Shown piece by piece: positions 22,909 through 33,353 of a stretch of DNA of 64,000 nt. The stretch comes from Saussurea involucrata (taxonomy: Eukaryota; Streptophyta; Magnoliopsida; Asterales; Asteraceae). The position numbers and the translations under genes were made by a program. The notes beneath the pieces were generated by a model. The model was not told the DNA's origin. It ran no database searches and worked only from the letters and a program-made list of their open reading frames with translations. Numbering within the stretch: position 1 is the first letter of the stretch; each line of letters starts with the position of its first letter. The stretch lies in NCBI GenBank assembly GCA_033807775.1, contig CM066314.1:92358929-92422928 (forward strand), in the 5' to 3' direction.

Positions 22909-23703
22909 GATTTCAATATGGAAGATAGAAAGAAAACAGAATCAAAGAACTCAGGAATTTTGCGTATCTCACTTTTTCACTCTGGGAATTCAAATGAATT
23001 TGAAATAGGAATTCTATGGTCTATTTAAAATCTGCGAAGCTGAAAGGATTTAAACGATGAAAAACTGCTTTATGTCAGAGTTATAACGGTTTCTAACACT
23101 GTGAAATACCACAAAAGATATAAAAATAAACGTGGTATTATCAAATGAATAAGATGCTGACACATGTTACTTGATAGAAATTAACACAAGTTAAAGTTCT
23201 GTGATTTGTGATTTATGAAAATCATTTAAAATCTAACTTCTGACCTTGAAAACCTTTTTAAGAATTCAGAAGTTGTTTGAACAAGAATTTTTTTTTTGAT
23301 CATTAAAAGGTTGTTCTTCTTATGATGATTTGAGATAAGAAAAGAATACAAACCTTGTAAACAACTCAGAATGATTTCTGAAAGATATGAATGCTCCCCC
23401 TTGACTTAAGCATATACTCAAACACATATTAGACATAAAAGAATATTGAAAGGATAAAACAGAAAGAAATCAACAAATTGAAATACTTGAAAAAAATTCA
23501 GAAATAAGTTCTGAAAGGCACAGTCAGAAGATCTGAGTAACCTATTCAGAAGTAAAAATATTAAGTCAGATTTCTGAAGTATTGACTCAGAAGTTCTGAA
23601 CTCAAGACTCAGAACATCTGAGTAAGAGAGTCGGAATTCTGAGTACACTACTCAGAAGATCCTACTTTGACAAAAAATTCATTTCTGAAAATAACAAATA
23701 TAA
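22909..23703 (-). promoter_or_regulatory. Element D spacer with TATA-like box
   Basis: The spacer between RNase H and the env-like ORF is non-coding. It has a TATA-like TTTAAATA (minus strand, 23022-23029), 114 bases before the env-like ATG, one GGGGGAG run near 23394-23400, and a dense field of TCAGAA/TTCTGA motifs at about 23500-23660. The 76-codon ORF over that field is repeat-driven. Confidence 0.45.
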
Positions 23704-23842
23704 TCAATTAGTCAGATTAAGCATTCCTATCTTACATATGAGAAAAGTAAACCTTTTGTGATCAAGAGGCTTTGTAAACATGTCAGCCAATTGATACTTT
23801 GTGTGCACAAAGTGCATTTCTATAGTTCCCTTTTCCACATAA

Positions 23843-25217
23843 TCTATACATATAATAAATAAGTAACTACATTGACATGTGTCGTCGTCTGGTGAGCCGG
23901 CTGTATTGTTTTCCCTCCTAAACATGTATCTGGACGCCTTTACATTATAGGTTCAATTAACACACCCACATTCACTCCTCCTCAAATCTCTCCTTAATTA
24001 AATTTTTAGTATTTATATCTTACATTTACTACCCTTATAATTACCTATGTAGTTTACTTTTAATCCATTACTTTTTTTATTTTTCATTTTAGACTCTTAT
24101 CATATAAACATAAATAATGTATATGAACTAAAATGCATTAAAAAAAACATTTCTATATTTTGCAAATTATACCATTGTAATCGTTTCGTAAATACATTCG
24201 AAATAAGCCCAATATTGAATATTTTTTGATACATACGTACATAATCATACTTATAATAAATTCAAAAAAATCTCCATCGTGTATAGTAATCCCAAAAATC
24301 TCCATCGTGTATAGTAATGCCACGTGTCGTATTCTGGTGAGCCTACTTCAGTATTTTCCCGCCTAAACATATATCTGGACACAATTTACATTATAAGTTC
24401 AATTAGCACACCCACATTCACTCTTCCTTCATTCAATTTTTTTTAAATTTGTACGTTACATTTACTACCCTTATAATTAGGTATGTAGTTTACTTTTAAT
24501 CCCTTATTGTTTTATTTTTCATTTTAGACTCTTATCATATAAACATAAATAATGTATATGAACTAAAATGCATTAAAAAACATTTCTATTTTTTACAAAT
24601 TATACCATTGTAACCGCTTTATCAATACATTCGAAATGAGCCCAATATTGGATAATATTTGATTTAATTATATTATTAAATATCATAAATATATACGAAT
24701 TAATGTGTCGTGATTAGTATGAGATTTGTTGAAATTAGTATGAGATTTGATATAAATAATCACTAAATTGTCGTGATTTTTCTTTTTGCAATTTTCATAT
24801 CAATTTTTACTTCAAAGTCGAATTATTTCGACGAATTACAATTCTATCAAATTCCATTCTATCAACGAAACACCCTTAGAATTATCATAAGAGATTTAAT
24901 TAATTGGAAAAAAAAGATATCACTTATCAACTGACTTTTGGATTATGACTTATGATTTCGAACATTTTTCAAAAATATAAATATGCAATTATTGTGTATT
25001 CGTTTGATAAATTCATTTAGTAACGACATTTATAACAGGTATCAAACTTAATAGACATATTTTTATCTTCAAGATAATATTTCCTATTTGTGGAAGTTTC
25101 TTTCTTTTTTTATCAATTATTGTATGTGTCACAAAATTATTCAACAACTATTAAACATCAAATAATTAATTAAAACACAAATTTGATCGTCGCGCAACGG
25201 ACGAACCAAAGACTAGT
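23843..25217 (+). mobile_element. Non-autonomous Helitron
   Basis: This 1375-bp insert begins TCTATACATATAATAAAT and ends ACTAG, exactly between a host A (23842) and T (25218), with no target duplication: the Helitron signature (5' TC, 3' CTRR, A^T target). A hairpin, TCGTC...GACGA (25187-25191 with 25201-25205), stands 8 bases before CTAG. Removing it rejoins RNase H of D in frame. It has no Rep/helicase ORF, so a rolling-circle Helitron elsewhere would have moved it. It is AT-rich and unlike D in composition. Confidence 0.88.
23879..24668 (+). repeat. Direct duplication inside Helitron
   Basis: About 350 bp starting GTGTCGTCGTCTGGTGAGCC (23879-24231) is repeated with substitutions at 24324-24668 (GTGTCGTATTCTGGTGAGCC). 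Between them a smaller ATCTCCATCGTGTATAGTAA unit is itself repeated at about 24269 and 24298. Confidence 0.87.
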
Positions 25218-26787
25218 CCTTAATAAAATGATACCTTACATCAATATGTTTGGTCTTTGAATGTTGAACAGGATTCTGAGTGATGGCAATTGCACTTTCT
25301 GATTGACAGTAAATTGGAATCTTGTTAAGCTGATATCCATAGTCCATGAGTTGTGTTTTCATCCACAGAGTTTGAGAACAGCAAGCAGCAGCAGCTACAT
25401 ATTCTGCCTCAGCAGTTGATGTGGACACACAATTTTTCTTCTTTGAAGCCCAACTCACTATTTTATCTCCCAAAATGTGACAAGCACCAGAAGTACTTTT
25501 CCTGTCCAACCTGCTTCCTGCATGATCAGCATCAGTGAAGGCAGTTAACTTGAAATCAGTTTCTTTTGGATACCAAAGGCCCAAATCAGGTGAACCTTTC
25601 AGATATCTTAAGATTCTTTTAACAGCCAGCAAATGAGATTCTTTTGGATTTTATTGAAATCTAGCACAAAAACATCTAGCAAACATGATATCTGGCCTAC
25701 TTTGTTATCTACTGAAACTCCAGATAGATCAGCATCTAACTTGACATTTGTAGCCATTGGAGTTCTCATAGAAGCACAATTAGACATCGTAAACTTTTTC
25801 ATAATATCTTTCACATATTTTCCTTGATTTATAAAAATTCTATTTGGTAATTGTTTTACTTGAAGACCAAGGAAAAAGTTCAATTCTCCATCATGCTCAT
25901 CTCAAATTTAGATTTCATGATTTCTGTGAATTCATCACATAATTCTGCATTAGTAGAACCAAATATTATATCATCTACATATATCTGAATCAAAATCAAA
26001 TCATCACCTTCTTTCTTTAAAAATAAGGTAGTATCAATTTTACCTTTCTTGAAGCCATTTTCTCATAAGTATTGAGTAAGATTGTCATACCAGGCTCTTG
26101 GTGCTTGTTTCGGACCATACAATGCTTTATCTAAAATATATACATGATCTGGAAACTCAAGATCAACAAATCCTTCAGGTTGATCGACATAAATTTCTTC
26201 ATTTAGTATACCATTCAAAAATGCTGATTTGACATCCATTTGATATACTTTGAAGTTCTTATGTGCAGCATATGCCAAGAATATTCTGATTCCTTCAATT
26301 CTGGCAACTGGTGCAAATGTCTCATCATAATCAATTCCTTCTTGTTATGACTATCCCTTAGCAACCAATCTAGCCTTATTTCTGACGACAACACCTGACT
26401 CATCTTTCTTGTTTCTGAATACCCATTTTGTTCCAATAATTGATTTTCCTTCAGGCCTTGGAATGAGTCTCCAGACTTTGTTTCTTTCAAACTATAGCGA
26501 TTCATCTTGCATTGCTAAAATCCAGTCTGGATCCTCTAGAGCTTCAGTGGCTTTCTTAGGTTCAATTATACTTAGAAATCCTGCAAACATTGCTTCATTT
26601 GCTGTTGCTGATCTTGTCTGAACTCCCACTGATGGATCTGCTATCACTTGATGAATAGGATGGTCTTTTGTCCATTTTTTTGAACTTGGAAGCACATCAA
26701 TATCTGGTAAATTGTTGTTTGTATCATTCTCATCTGTAACAGCATGTAATTCTAAACTATCCCTTTGAGCTGTGACATTCAAGTCTG

Positions 26788-26933
26788 GATTCTGAGTAGT
26801 AGAGTCAGAATTCTGAATAACTTGTTCAGAGTTCTGAGTACCTTGTTCAGAATTCTGAGTTTTTTGTTCAGAATTCTGAGTAGCTTGTCCAGAATTCTGA
26901 ATACCTTGTTTAGAATTCTGAGTACCAGACTCA
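26788..26933 (-). repeat. 21-bp coding repeats in element D pol linker
   Basis: About seven tandem 21-bp units encode repeats of the type TQNSEQG on the minus strand, between integrase and RT. The core TTCAGAATTCTGA is a palindrome and is the same motif that fills D's spacer and LTR. Confidence 0.9.
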
Positions 26934-27248
26934 GAAAAATCACTTGTATTTACCAAAATTGGACATTCCTCAGATGGACCAGAGTCAGAAATAACAGTTG
27001 TATGAACCTCTGAACTTCCCTTCTTCATTTCTTGAACCATTTTAGGATTTTCAAAATCTGCATAAAATTCAGAAGTTAGTTCCAGAAATGCATCCTTAAA
27101 CAGTATATTGAGTTCTGAACAATTAGGATTAGAATTGGATTCATAAGTCATTGTTTTTGTCTTATCCTGATTGAGTCTTGGTTCTTCTATTGTAGATTCT
27201 GAATGCTTTGGAAGTTAGTGAATAACCAACAAAGTATCCTTCATCTGC

Positions 27249-28415
27249 CTATTTATCAAATTTTCCAAGATTTTCTCCATCCTTGAGAACATAGCATCTG
27301 CATCCAAAAACATGAAGGAATTTAATCAGTGGTTTTCTTTTATTAATCAGTTCATAAGCAGTTTTATTTAATCTTTTATTAATCAAAGTTATATTCTGAG
27401 TAAAACAAGCAGTGTCAATTGCTTCAGCCCATAAGAAGGTTGGAAGTTTGGAATAAGCCAACATGGTTCTTGCAGCTTCAACTAAAGTTATGTTCTTTCT
27501 TTCAACAACACTATTTTGTTGAGGAGTTCTGGCAGCAGAAAAATTATGAGAAATCCCAGAGCTTTGTAAAAAGTTCTGAAGAGTCTCATTTCTGAATTCA
27601 GTTCCATTGTCACTCTTGATCTTCTGAACTTGAAGTTGTAAGAATACTTGAATTCTTTTAATGAAGTTAATCAGTGTTTCAGCAGCCTCAGATTTTGCTC
27701 TTAAGAATTCAACCCATGTATATCTTGAATACTCATCAACAATGACAAGTATATACTTCTTTCCTCCCATTGATTGAACTGCTATTGGACCACACAAGTC
27801 AGTATGTATCATCTCTAATGGTGACATGCATGAGGAGTCCATTTTCAACTTGTGAGAACTCTTCTTCATCTTGCCCATTTCACATGCTGAACATAACGAG
27901 TCCTTCTCAAACTTTATCTTTGGCAGCCCTCTAACCAGATGTTTGCCAACTAGATTGTTTAACTCCTTAAAATTCAAATGAGAACACCTTCTGTGCCATA
28001 GCCAACATTCATTTGTAGTTGCATTTGATAGTAGACATACTGGAGTTAAAGCTTGAATCTTTGAAAAGTTAACCACAAATAAATCCATATGTCTTTTGGC
28101 CCTGAACACCTTTATCTTATCCTCACTTAGAATTAAGCATCCTCTTATATTGAACTTGATCTCACAAAGGCTATCCAAAAACTAACTTATGCTGAATAGA
28201 TTGTGTTGTAAACCTTCCACATAAAATACTTTCTGAATGGTTAGATCCCCCTTTGTTAAATCTCCATAACCTCTAACTTGTCCTTTACTGTTATTGCCAA
28301 AATTAACTGCTCCTCCAGCCTTTTCTCTGAAATTTGTCAGAGAAGACTTATGACCTGTCATGTGTCTTGAAGCTCCAGAATCTAAAAACCACACATGACA
28401 GCCCTGCAAAAACAT
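27249..28415 (-). pseudogene. Element D protease and integrase
   Basis: The protease begins by 28415 (CHVWFLDSGASRHMTG). A stop at 28182-28184 interrupts a continuous frame to 27249. The pre-integrase zinc region (HRRCSHLNF, then CSACEMGKMKK) and the integrase core (MIHTDLCGP; KIKSDNGTEFRN; TPQQNSVVERKN) keep all three acidic residues. It ends in FHVFGCRCYVLKDG and a stop after FDK. This is the best-preserved integrase in the window apart from the one nonsense codon. Confidence 0.92.
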
Positions 28416-28490
28416 TTAGTTAGATTTAGGTACCCATATTGGAATGGGTCCTTCTTTGTTAGCTTTAATATCAGATTTAACAAAACTTCC
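28416..28490 (-). pseudogene. Element D gag, last codons
   Basis: The end of Gag reads ANKEGPIPIWVPKSN and stops at TAA 28416-28418, immediately followed by ATG and TTTTTGCAG at the protease start. The rest of gag was displaced by element E, whose LTR begins at 28491. Confidence 0.8.
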
Positions 28491-28771
28491 TGTTAGGGCA
28501 ATATTTGGTTGATTAGAAGTTCAAGGGCTGAATGGTTATTTCTTATATTTGAGCCTTATTAGTGAACGTGCCGTGGGCTTGTTACCACAGGCCCAACATA
28601 TATAATGTTGTTTAGCTTAGAAAAATAAGCTAGGTGTCATTTTACTTTCTCAAAGCTTATTGTAAACTCTCTGCACAATTGAAAGTGAATTGGATGACCA
28701 GTTGAAATCATACCAACCTGTTTCTTATCTATTGATTTCTTATTATTCGTTGCACGAATCTGGAACTCACA
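28491..28771 (+). mobile_element. 5' LTR of element E
   Basis: A short 281-bp LTR from TGTTAGGGCAA to GGAACTCACA, with a TATA box at 28599-28606. The primer site two bases later fixes its right end. It is far shorter than the 850-970 bp LTRs of families A/B/G and H. Confidence 0.85.
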
Positions 28772-28773
28772 AT

Positions 28774-28785
28774 TGGTATCAGAGC
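28774..28785 (+). promoter_or_regulatory. Primer binding site of element E
   Basis: TGGTATCAGAGC, complementary to initiator tRNA-Met, two bases after the LTR. Confidence 0.93.
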
Positions 28786-29796
28786 AGACGGACGAAACGA
28801 TTCAAAGTGATTCTTGAATTCTGGTAAGTTTACTATTCAAAATTTAAGTCGACTGTGTTCTTGGTGCTTGAAATTCATTTTTGATTTACTCAAAATTGAT
28901 TGTTTTCGGTTATCACATTCTGTTCGTATTATCTTTATAAACGAATCTGCACTTTTTTGCACTCTAATTCGATCATCTTAGTGGTTGTTTAAGCAAAATT
29001 AAGTTCATAGGGTTTGGTTGTGTTCTTGTGAAAAATCGAATTTTTACCATCAAAACTTGTTTTTGCTTCAAAATCGATTTCGGTACTGTTATTTTTGTGT
29101 TTGGTCGAGTTCCTAGTCTTTCAGGAACGTTTTTGAGCAACCCTAATCGATTTCCAATCGAATTACAAACCACAACCGCAGTTATCGGATACCACAACCG
29201 TGTTTACCGGGTCCATCAGTTGTTACCGGGTAAGTCCTCATTCCCTATTGTTACCGGATAATCAATAGTTACCGGACATAACTCCCGGTAAGTCCTAGAT
29301 ACCGGTAAGCCCTCGCATTCGGTAAACTACCATCCGGTAAGGTTATTATTTGTTATATTGTTATCGGTAACTCTTGTTTTATTTGTTTCATCCGGTAACT
29401 ATCCACATCCGGTAACCTTATCTTCAAGTAACTTCAATCGTCCGGTAAGCATCTATTCCGGTAAGATCCTCCACCAGGTAAGTTCAATTTTTCGCTTAAT
29501 TCTATTTCATCCGGTAAACTTGTCTCATCCGGTAACCTTCGTTATCCGGTAACTCAAGCCCATCCGGTAACCTTTTGCAAACTTATCTGCTTTTCATAAT
29601 CTGATCCGGACACCTCCAGATCAAATAGCTTTCATCCGGATTCCTATCCGGTAAGCTCTGTTTGGTCATTTTCTTACCTATTTCTATTATAATCCACTGT
29701 TAGAACCTGCGTTAGGACTTCACTCTTAGTGTCTTGCGTTAGGTTATCATTTTGAGTCAAACAAATTGTCCGACGGTCAATGAAGTGCAACTAAAG
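28786..29796 (+). promoter_or_regulatory. Element E leader: splice donor and CCGGTAA array
   Basis: An untranslated leader of about 1 kb. A consensus splice donor CTG|GTAAGT lies at 28824, 39 bases after the primer site. From about 29195 to 29660 there are some twenty copies of CCGGTAAG, CCGGTAAC or the reverse GTTACCGG, many shaped like splice donors. Gag starts at ATG 29797. An intron in the leader is plausible but the acceptor is not clear. Confidence 0.6.
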
Positions 29797-32700
29797 ATGT
29801 CTTCGTGCGACGTTCTTGCTATCGGTACTGATTCCAAACCACCTTGCCTCTATCAAGGAGAGTACAGCCAGTGGCGGGACAGATTCATAATCTTCATCGA
29901 GTCGAAGGATAACTTCGAGTATATTTGGCGAGCGTTAGAAAATGGGCCAATTCCTGATCCTGTGAAGACAGTACCAGCCACTGCAAATGCTCAAGCTCGT
30001 ACCGAGAAAAAGTCACTCTCCGAGATGACTGACGACGAAGAGGTATCTTAGAAGGAGTAAAGAATGCCAAGAGGTACCTTGTTCAAGCTCTACCCAACAC
30101 GATCTACACTGCCATCGACAGCTACAAAAAGACAGCAAAGGGTATGTGGGATCAAGTGGCGAAAATGATGCGTGGGAGCGATGTCGGGAATCAACTGAAA
30201 ATCAACAGCGCCATAACCAAGTTCGATGGGTTCAAACAACGCACCGGCGAATCCCTCACCGAGACCTATGAACGTTTTTGTCTCCTTCTCAACGAACTTA
30301 ACAAGAACCAAATCACTCGCTCCAACACGGAAAACGCGCTAAAGTTTCTCAACAACCTGTTGCCGGAATGGAAGGTGTTTGCATCTCATGTCAAGCACAA
30401 CCACTTGATAGAGAAGGTTGGCATCCACGAAGTATATGAGATGCTTCTTCAAGACGAAGATGAAGTGAATGAAATTCTGAGCGAGAAGAAGACTGCATCA
30501 AAGCCATCTGCTGATCCACTGCACTTATGTCTTCCAAACGAGGTAAATCTTCTAGCCGACACTCCAAACGTACTCAAAAGCAAAGCGAATCTGAGTCAGA
30601 ACCTAAGGGAAAAGAAGACAGTGATTCTGATTCTGAAGTAACTGCCATTAAGAAAGCAATGGCCCTGCTCTCCAAATCCTTCCAACAGAAGTTCTACAAG
30701 CAGTCGACGTCTAATAATCAGCGCTACTCCACCTCCTCCAACAAGTGCCATGATTATAAGGACATATATGAAGGAAAGAAGAAAGCTGATGAGCCCGACC
30801 AGTCTGAAAAGAAAGAGAAGACAGAGAAAGATGACCGCAAAAAGAAAGACGAACCCGTGACTTGTTATAACTGCGGGAAGCTTGGTCATTTTGCGAAAGA
30901 TTGTCGGAGGCCTGTTGTAAAGAATTCTCACTATTACAAGGCGAAGCTCGCATTGATAGAACAGAAGGAAGCTGGAGAAGCTTTATTTGTTGAAGACGAC
31001 TACTGGTTGGGTCGTTCTAATGATGAAAACGAGTCTGATGGTGCTGATGCTTTTATGGGCTTTCACTCTCCTGCTGATGAAGAAAAGGCAAAGTCAAGTC
31101 AGGCATGTGAATCTACTCCTCAAGATTTCTTTGATCAAATGCAATCTCTTGTTGAACGGATAGATTCTTTCGAGGCCACCTCTAACAAACAACTGCTTAA
31201 AATTAGATCACTATCTGAAAAGCTAGATGTTCAAAAGAGAATAACTGAGAAACACAAGTCCAAAAATGCTAATTTAAAAGAAAAATGTAAAAAACTTTCA
31301 ATAGCACCTAAGGACTTAAGAGCCAAAATATCTGAACTACAGTCACAACTTGATCAGTGTGAGAATGAGAAAGCAGAAATTGTTTATCAATGCTCTGCTC
31401 TTCAAATTCAGCATAAGGATTTTGTCGCTAAAATACTTGATCTTGAAACCAAACTCCATAAAAGAGGTCAAACTGATCAGACCATCCACATGAACAAACC
31501 TAAAGAGTTCACTTACTTTAACCAGGAGTGGGGAATCGGATACGATAACCCACACTATTTGAAAAAGGGGGTTTTCAATACACCTACAATGTATGATTTT
31601 GGCTGTTTAGGATTAGACAAAAAGTATCAGGAATATGCGATAAGGTGGACTGGTCCTCTTGAACCTGAAAAGGAAGAGGAAACTGAGGAATACAAGCGTG
31701 CACACACTTCTAAAATGCAACTTCACTTTTGTTATGAGCCTTTGAATTATTACTATGAGAAAAATCAAAAGAAGTACCTCTCGAATGACTACTTCGATTG
31801 CTATAAGGTTGTAACGCCCAAGGATTCCTCCAAGAAGGATGAGGTCCAAGCAACCGAAACCAAGACTGAGACGAATGAGTTCAAGCTCTATGTTCCCCCT
31901 CTCATCTTGGAAGCAAAGATAGTCGAATTGGAGGAGTCACTCGAGAAAGAAAGGTCGAATTTTCAAAAGGAAAAGCAAGCGCTAATCAAGGAACTTGAGA
32001 ATCTAAAATCGGTAAAAACCGAAGATGTGTCTGATGAAGGACAGGAAATCCTTCGGTGTGAAATCAATAAGCTCACATCAAACCTGGCTACCTTGGCAAC
32101 AAATGCGATGTAGGAGCACACGAGAAATGGTCAACTCCAAGAGCAGATTGACCAACTCCAGTCTGATAAGCAGATTTCACCCGAAACTTCCTCCAATTCA
32201 TCTGATACATCTTCGTGTAAAGCTTTCATTAAAAAAATCTTTCCTACACAAGACGGTCAAGAAACTCAAGATAAGATTGTTTTAAGGAATTTGAACTCTG
32301 ATTTTTTCTTAGCTTCCACACCAAATTCCCTAAAGCACATTGAGACAAAGTGTTCATCGCCTTCCTCGGCCAATCCAAGTCCCACTACCCCGGATATTGA
32401 TTTTTCAGAATATATGAACTCCGAAGGCCATTTTGATGAAGAGTTTGAATCGTTCCCTTTCGACAAAACTCTTCCAAATCATACTGAATTCCTTTCACCA
32501 GTGGTTAATCGACCGGTCAATTTTCTAAAAGGTGATTGCTCCACAACAAAGACCCCGCATATGATTAAGATTTCTAAAATTAAGTCAGATTCTCAAAAAC
32601 AATCACAGCCGATGCAAAAGACCGGTCAATCAACTGCTAAGATTCATGGTTTCTCAAAAGTCACTAACCATGCTGTCCCTGTTGTTTCAGATAAAACCGG

Positions 32701-33353
32701 TCGCGCTAAACAAGACAAACCAAAGTGGCTAGCTAAGTAATCTATCGAGGATGCTGCATCAAAGTCTTTCAATATTGTTTTTTATCCTAGAATGAACAAA
32801 AACGATTGTGCTTTGAATCATAGGAATGATTTTGTTAAACATGATGTTAATTTTCCAATTAAGCTTTATTCCATTCAGCAGTTGATTCAATTATCGCATG
32901 ATTGTTTGTGTTGTTCTAGTTATGGTTGGAATGACTATGATGATATAAATAATAATGATTGGTTTGGGTCATATCACATATATAATCATACACCCAAAAG
33001 CAAACCCCGTAAAAATAAAAAGAAACACCATAAACAACGGGGTCCCCAATCAGAGGTTAAACCTTCACAGGAAAGGAAACCCACTTCAAAATGGGTTCCT
33101 CCTACCGAGGTTAAACCGACACCCAAGAGGCAACCTTCTTTAAAACCAGTTCCTCCAAAAGGTGTAAAACCTACACCTAAGATTGGCTTGTGTTCTAGCA
33201 AAATGGCGGAATTTTATGGTTTATCCAGTGGAATGTACAGGTAATCTAAAAGACATCATTCATCTAGAAAAGAAGCAGAAAAAGTCCAAAAGAGAGCCAA
33301 AACAAAGCCCAACGGAAGCCCAAGATCCAAGCCCGAGACCTGTGCCCAAACCA
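29797..33353 (+). pseudogene. Element E gag, broken
   Basis: The ATG at 29797 starts a copia Gag (YQGEYSQWRDRFIIFIES; ALENGPIPDP). A stop near 30051 shifts reading to another frame for the capsid core (MWDQVAKMMRGSDVG; NNLLPEWKVFASHVK), which shifts again near 30560. The zinc knuckle CYNCGKLGHFAKDC is at 30863-30904. A long coiled-coil and Lys/Glu-rich region follows with TAG at 32111-32113 and TAA at 32738-32740. The Pro/Lys-rich tail (KWVPPTEVKPTPKR) ends around 33244-33356. It would package element RNA. E's protease is absent, so nothing after this can be read until 59029. Confidence 0.82.

Larger units (their letters stand above)
23704..27248 (-). pseudogene. Element D RT and RNase H, split by Helitron
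   Basis: Reading from 27248 down: a Ser/Gln-rich linker, then RT with GTKWVFRNKKDE, RLVAKG, QMDVKSAFLNG (catalytic Asp present) and YVDD at 25970-25981, with stops near 26490, 26350 and 26060. RNase H (YLKGSPDLGLWYP; DADHAG; STAEAEY; CQSESAIAI) reaches the Helitron at 25218 and resumes at 23842 (YVEKGTIEMHF; LADMFTKPLD), ending at 23704. CQSESAIAI has Glu-Ser where C and E have CDSKSAIAI, so one catalytic Asp is altered. It would make element cDNA; this copy is dead. Confidence 0.9.
14850..28490 (-). mobile_element. Element D: SIRE-type copia element
   Basis: A minus-strand element inserted in the env-like ORF of C. Read 5' to 3' (from high to low coordinate) it has a gag tail (28490-28416), protease and integrase, RT and RNase H (to 23704), a spacer, a very long env-like ORF (22908-15428), a polypurine tract and the 3' LTR. 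Its own 5' end was displaced beyond the window by element E. It carries a solo Tekay-like LTR and a Helitron. TCAGAA/TTCTGA motifs saturate it, including in coding DNA. Confidence 0.88.
28491..33353 (+). mobile_element. Element E, 5' fragment
   Basis: Plus-strand copia element inserted in D. It has a short 5' LTR, primer site, a ~1-kb leader rich in CCGGTAA motifs and a broken gag. Protease and the start of integrase are missing. The matching 3' fragment is at 59029-64000, which shares strand, higher GC and the same CCGGTAA motif. The right edge here is approximate. Confidence 0.78.

Noticed and set aside
29752..30051. Gag start of E at 29752
   Set aside because: That position is a TTG; the first ATG in the matching frame is 29797, which I used.
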